Positions 60,261-64,000 of a stretch of 64,000 nt of DNA are shown here, one piece after another (the first letter of the stretch is position 1; each line of letters starts with the position of its first letter). The translations under genes were made by a program, and so were the position numbers. The notes below the pieces were generated by a model. It was not told the origin of the DNA and searched no databases. It saw only the letters and a program-made list of their open reading frames with translations. The stretch is from Isoetes taiwanensis (taxonomy: Eukaryota > Streptophyta > Lycopodiopsida > Isoetales > Isoetaceae), in NCBI GenBank assembly GCA_021234155.1, contig JAJEKV010000033.1, forward strand, positions 15,195,422 to 15,259,421, read 5' to 3'.

Positions 60261-62489
60261 CATTTACCTTTTCAAACACTTTCCAATTAACATCTTGCCT
60301 ATTATTCTTAACCTTCTCTCTAGGACATGTAGGAAGCCTGCCAGCAAACAAATAAATTAGATTAAAGACAATCAAAACAGGAAATAGAAAAGGAGCCATT
60401 ACCTTTTCAAACCACACTTAGTACACGTCTGCATTAGACATGCATGCTTGTACCATTCTTCATTCTCATCCTTTGAACACACAATCTGTCTCCAATATTC
60501 ACTAGTGGATTTGATAGTGTGTTCTTTAGCTAAACATGTTGGACCTGAACCACAAATTCTGCACTTACACTTGCAATCTTTGTGTACACCATATAGATCA
60601 GTCCTCATTTTATTTATTGCTTGCATGGCAAATTCAAGATGCAGATGGTATTGGCAGCAACAGGTTTCTCTTTCTTGAAGCTTCCTGATATAGCTTGGTT
60701 TCAACCTCTCAAAAGTCTGCTGGGATATCTTCAAATCAGCATGTTCCTTTTGAAAAGCAAGGTAAAGCTGCAACTGAACAAAAAGAAAAGAGAATTCAGA
60801 TCTGATAATAATGCCAAAATTACAGAAACTAGACAAGCATGTTAAAAACAAAAAAGATTGACTCAAATGCTATCTTTTTGTCAATAATAATGTCAGAATT
60901 ACAGACTAAACATTGATTGTGGCAAGCTTCAGAGCGCAGGTCTCGTTTTCTAGAGTTGGGAAACTAGTTCTAACTAAATAGGCATATTAGTAACAAAAAA
61001 AAAAGAATCAAAACATACCTGTGTAACTTCTAGCAAGTGTATTGGATGATCAATTCTTTCACCACTTTCAGTAACATGTTTTCTAACATGTTTCTTATAG
61101 GGTGAAACCCGAGTATTTTCATCCCAAAACTTTCTTACAGCAGCTATCTCTTCAGGGGAAAGAGCATCAGATCTCTTCTTCCTTGCATGCATTGACCATG
61201 GACCAGCATCAAACTCGGCACATATTCTTCTTCTAAATGCTTGGGTTACAGTTTTCCTGGGAATGGAAAGAAGCCTTGAAAATGCACTCTGATTAATATC
61301 TTTAACTGTTGAAAGCGCCATTTGGAGTGTGGACTTCCTAGCTATGAGTACATCAGTATTTCTTTGAAATTTTTGAGCCTGCATAGTTTCTCTAACATTG
61401 GAAATCACGTCTTTCATCACATTTAACTCCTTTGGATCTGCTAGAGTTACATGTGGTAAGTGTTTGATTCTTTTTATAAAACTCTGAGCTACTAATCCTT
61501 TAGAATTATCATCAGCACAATTCCTTACAATATGGAAAAAGGAATTCTCCAACTCTTTCGAAAGTTCCTGTTGTCTTCTATGACTCAAAGAACACTCTTT
61601 TTATTTTTTTTGCGCAGCGCAATATTCTCCTTCTCCAATTCTCGAATTCTCTTCCTGGCTTCTCTTTTTCTCATGGCATCTAGCTCCAAGTAAATTCTCC
61701 GTTTAGCAGCTTCAACTGTTTCAGGAGAACTTGCCATCGAATTGATATGAAAAAGGAATTGCAATTGCAATTTGTCGAAATTGCAATTGTGATGATAGTG
61801 TAAGCTTGTTCTTCACCGAAATGAAGAATTCTTGCAAGAACTGAACCAATTTCCCGCCAAACAAGAAATCTCGGAAGAAATTTCCCGGCATTTGGTATGA
61901 TCTGAATTCCAAATTCGCGCCCAAGGAATCAATCCATGTCATCGATCCCAGCTTCCTCGGAGGATGATTGCTATTTCAGGAATAACTACCTCAAAATCTG
62001 TTATACTAACGAAGATCGAATAAAAAGCACTTTCAGCACTTAAAGCAAGTGTCCGGACGGTGCTTTTTGGGTACCAATATCAAATTTACACCCTTTTCCT
62101 GTTGATCCTGCATACAGTAATAACTAATTTCATTATTGTTATTGGGCTAACTTCCAATGCAAACAAGAAAAGAAGTTATTTATCAACATATAATATAATA
62201 CCTGTAACAAGAAAAGGTCCTCGATCTATGTAAAGGAAGCTGCAGAATGGACAAGCGGCATCTCGGATCAACATTTGGCCATGAATATGAGTAGTGAATC
62301 TTAGACTATGAATAGTGTATCTTAGACGGAATGCTACATCTCGACTTTTGAACTGGCTCTGAGAATCGAATTCTTACGCCATGTATGTTAAATTTTCACG
62401 AATCGGGCTCTGAGAATCAAAATTTTCCATCCGAAATATCAACAAAAGTAATGAGGGGATGAATGATATGAGAGAATTTGGCGGAAATT

Positions 62490-63575
62490 TAGTTACATTA
62501 TATATACTGAGCAAGGGATTGCTTCAAAGAAATAATAGGACAGAGTGATAACTGTGTGAAGCGCGGCTTTAGTAGATTGCTCACAAACAAGTTTTCTTGA
62601 TGATAAGGCTGATCGTGAGGGTTTTTCTTTCGCCCAAGTTCTATAGCTGTAATTTGAGAAACAAAAAGCAAATACATAAGTCAATTGATGTTAAAAGATT
62701 GAATACAAAATATAATATGTTAGTTGAGCTAACAAGAATAAGTTAGTTTATCTGACAACTGTGAAGAAACATAAAAAACTGGGAAAGGACTATTCATATA
62801 CCTACTACATTGATATTCTCCACAATATATAGAACATTATCTTCAGTAATCTCCCCTTTATCCTGAGCTTCCAAAATGTGTTCAATTGCACATTTCTCAG
62901 CAGCTGCATCAGAGCCCTTGGTACTCAAAATTTTCCTGCTCATAATTTACACATATTCAGTAAACGAAAGAATTCTAAAAGTTCTGGCAGACAAGAACAT
63001 CATGATTTCATACAAGGCCTATTTAGTTTCTAAATGTTATACCATCATACTAACAAAGCAACCTACAAGTGCAGGAAATGATCTTACTTTCGTTCTTCCA
63101 AGAAGTAAGCCTTGAATAATTGTAGCCTCTTTTCTTTGACTTCACTGCGAAGTTTCAAATATCCTCTCAAAAAGGGCCTTAAAATGGGAATGAAATCTCC
63201 GTAGTTGTAATCGAAGCTCTGGGCCAATCTACTTCTCTCGCCATTCAAAGCCCGGAGCTTCAAAAACAAAGGATCATCTTCCCTCTCAAACCTTCGATCA
63301 AACATCATCCGGTACATAATATTATACATCATAAGCTGCAACCTTTTTCTGATAACAACTGCGGTAGTTTTTGCCTCTTCTTTAGCCATCAAATCCTTAA
63401 TAACACTGTTAATTTCAGACTCCCAAGCAAATCTAGATTGCTGGACTACCTTGTTTGGGAAAAATGGCACGGTCATGATCCTTCTCATCCTCCTCCAATG
63501 CTCGCCATAGACAGTGAACACCATATCTTGCCCTTTTTTGGTGAAAATATCAAAAACCTAAGGCATGTGTCCAGC
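62490..63575 (-). pseudogene. Cinnamate 4-hydroxylase (CYP73A) pseudogene fragment, right arm
   Basis: This is the mirror copy of the left-arm C4H fragment and the better preserved one. Exon 1 is an uninterrupted frame of about 147 codons from the [15 protein letters not shown] region to FLEERK at 63084. An intron follows. Exon 2 (about 62941-62803) has an intact AG acceptor and reads [18 protein letters not shown] and then [12 protein letters not shown] third-exon start at about 62648 (AIELG) leaves the family consensus at once. The N-terminal membrane anchor and the entire haem-cysteine region are missing, so it cannot encode an active P450. Exon and intron layout matches plant C4H genes, showing duplication at the DNA level. 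Confidence 0.88.
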
Positions 63576-64000
63576 AAACAAAATCAACCAGCAACAAACT
63601 CCTACAACGTGATGTGTATTCCGGCTTAAAAAGATAATAGAACAGAGCTCTCAATCTCGCCCAAGAACTAATGTTTGAGAGCTTTTTCGAATTAGAATTC
63701 ATGTTAGCATCAAACAACCAATTCAAATTTGAAGAAAGAGGAATACGAAGAACTGGAGCCAGATACCAAGAATGCCGAGGATGACCTTGAAGCTAAAAAT
63801 GGAAGGGCAGATTAATTTGATGGCGGATGAAGAAGGAGGGGGAGCTACAAATTAATACGATGCCCCACAAAACTGTTGTAGTTTTGCCCCGCAAATTCAA
63901 TAAACGACCGTGCATTCCTCTGTGAATGTGTTAAAAAAAGGGCAGTGGGCCGGAAGTCGAAATCCTGCTTACTTTGCTCCTTTCCAGGAAAACGTTCCTT
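63576..64000. other. Upstream flank of the right-arm C4H fragment
   Basis: Collinear with 1708-2150 of the left arm. Short frames only; no gene recognised. A region around 63880 differs from the left arm by substitutions. Confidence 0.5.

Larger units (their letters stand above)
57066..61737 (-). pseudogene. DDE/D-type transposase of the 8.5-kb element (multi-exon, disrupted)
   Basis: Exons on minus with GT-AG borders: 61737-61019 (MASSPETVEAAKRR, basic coiled coil; LARKS-like helical region), 60773-60403 (Cys-rich: ETCCCQYHLHLEF, CKCKCRICG, TCTKCGLKR), 60336-60268 (LPTCPREKV..VNWKVFEK), about 59238-58769 (HFYISDDKTHDTEF, VFWSDGCSAQFKSS, WNFFASSHGKGEHDGAGAV), 58514-58216 (LKGTTQLHCIRP, LSCFCESC) and 57461-57066 (acidic tail, LLDDQPVASVYSHLVRL). 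The WSDGCSAQ and SHGKG-DGAGA blocks are those of a transposon-associated protein family widespread in animals, and they supply two candidate catalytic Asp. The exon expected to hold the first Asp (an MDF-like block) is not visible in 59240-60260. A 1-nt frameshift sits in an A-run near 61600, a hAT MITE splits the last exons, and another frame change occurs near 57240. Confidence 0.7.
53550..62093. mobile_element. 8544-bp DNA transposon with 27-bp TIRs and TTTT TSD
   Basis: The ends GGGTGTAAATTTGATATTGG (53550 onward) and its exact complement ending at 62093 form perfect 27-bp terminal inverted repeats. TTTT flanks both sides (53546-53549, 62094-62097). The left arm at about 3609 shows the empty site with a single copy, which proves the boundaries. 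It carries two convergent transcription units: a DDE/D-like transposase on minus, and a coiled-coil/RING-like plus FCP1-like HAD unit on plus. Two smaller elements are nested inside (55981-56297 and 57470-58215). The 4-bp TSD and protein architecture make a Sola-type assignment possible but unproven. Confidence 0.9.
29366..64000 (-). repeat. Right arm of the giant imperfect inverted repeat
   Basis: This arm is the inverted partner of 1708-20695. It is much longer (about 34.6 kb) because it carries extra DNA: an 8.5-kb transposon, about 4.6 kb of repeats at 43700-48100, two 8-bp-TSD MITEs, a Helitron-like end, an 853-bp TIR element and unclassified insertions near 32235-33415 and 35209-35873. 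Coding-like regions shared with the left arm are near-identical in translation. Confidence 0.93.

Overview
The window is eukaryotic, almost certainly a land plant. It has spliced genes with GT-AG introns, low GC, dense nested transposons, fragments of cinnamate 4-hydroxylase (CYP73A) and a decayed U-box/ARM-type pseudogene. A repeat-rich genome such as a gymnosperm would fit, but that is inference. No bacterial operons, CRISPR arrays or rRNA genes are visible.

The dominant structure is a giant imperfect palindrome. Left arm: from at least 1708 to about 20695. Right arm: about 29366 to the window end, reading as the reverse complement. Unique spacer: about 8.7 kb (20696-29365). For matching points, left coordinate plus right coordinate stays nearly constant over long stretches (about 65,710, then 57,142, 52,497, 54,006, 53,160, 52,364, 50,085). 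It steps mainly where one arm carries an insertion. Insertions limited to one arm include an 8.5-kb DNA transposon, a 4.6-kb repeat block, two CAGTGTTG-type MITEs, a Helitron-like terminus and a TIR element in the right arm, and an ORF1-only LINE in the left arm.

Each arm contains, from outside inward: a C4H pseudogene; a long-TIR foldback-like composite (4225-9056 / 43445-52905) filled with a 19-bp tandem array that flips orientation in its middle; a stretch of exon-like but unidentified sequence; a secreted PEBP-like gene interrupted by His/Pro-rich low-complexity sequence; and long stretches without recognisable genes. The spacer holds a U-box/ARM-repeat pseudogene and LINE RT/RNase H relics.

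The most striking cargo is the 8544-bp DNA transposon at 53550-62093. It has perfect 27-bp TIRs and a TTTT target duplication, and the other arm preserves the empty site. It carries two convergent transcription units. One is a multi-exon DDE/D-type transposase, split by a nested hAT MITE. The other is a coiled-coil/RING-like plus FCP1/NIF-type HAD phosphatase-like unit, one intron of which coincides with a 20-bp inverted-repeat MITE. I see no evidence of a defence or metabolic gene cluster; the window is a natural record of transposon nesting and palindrome evolution.
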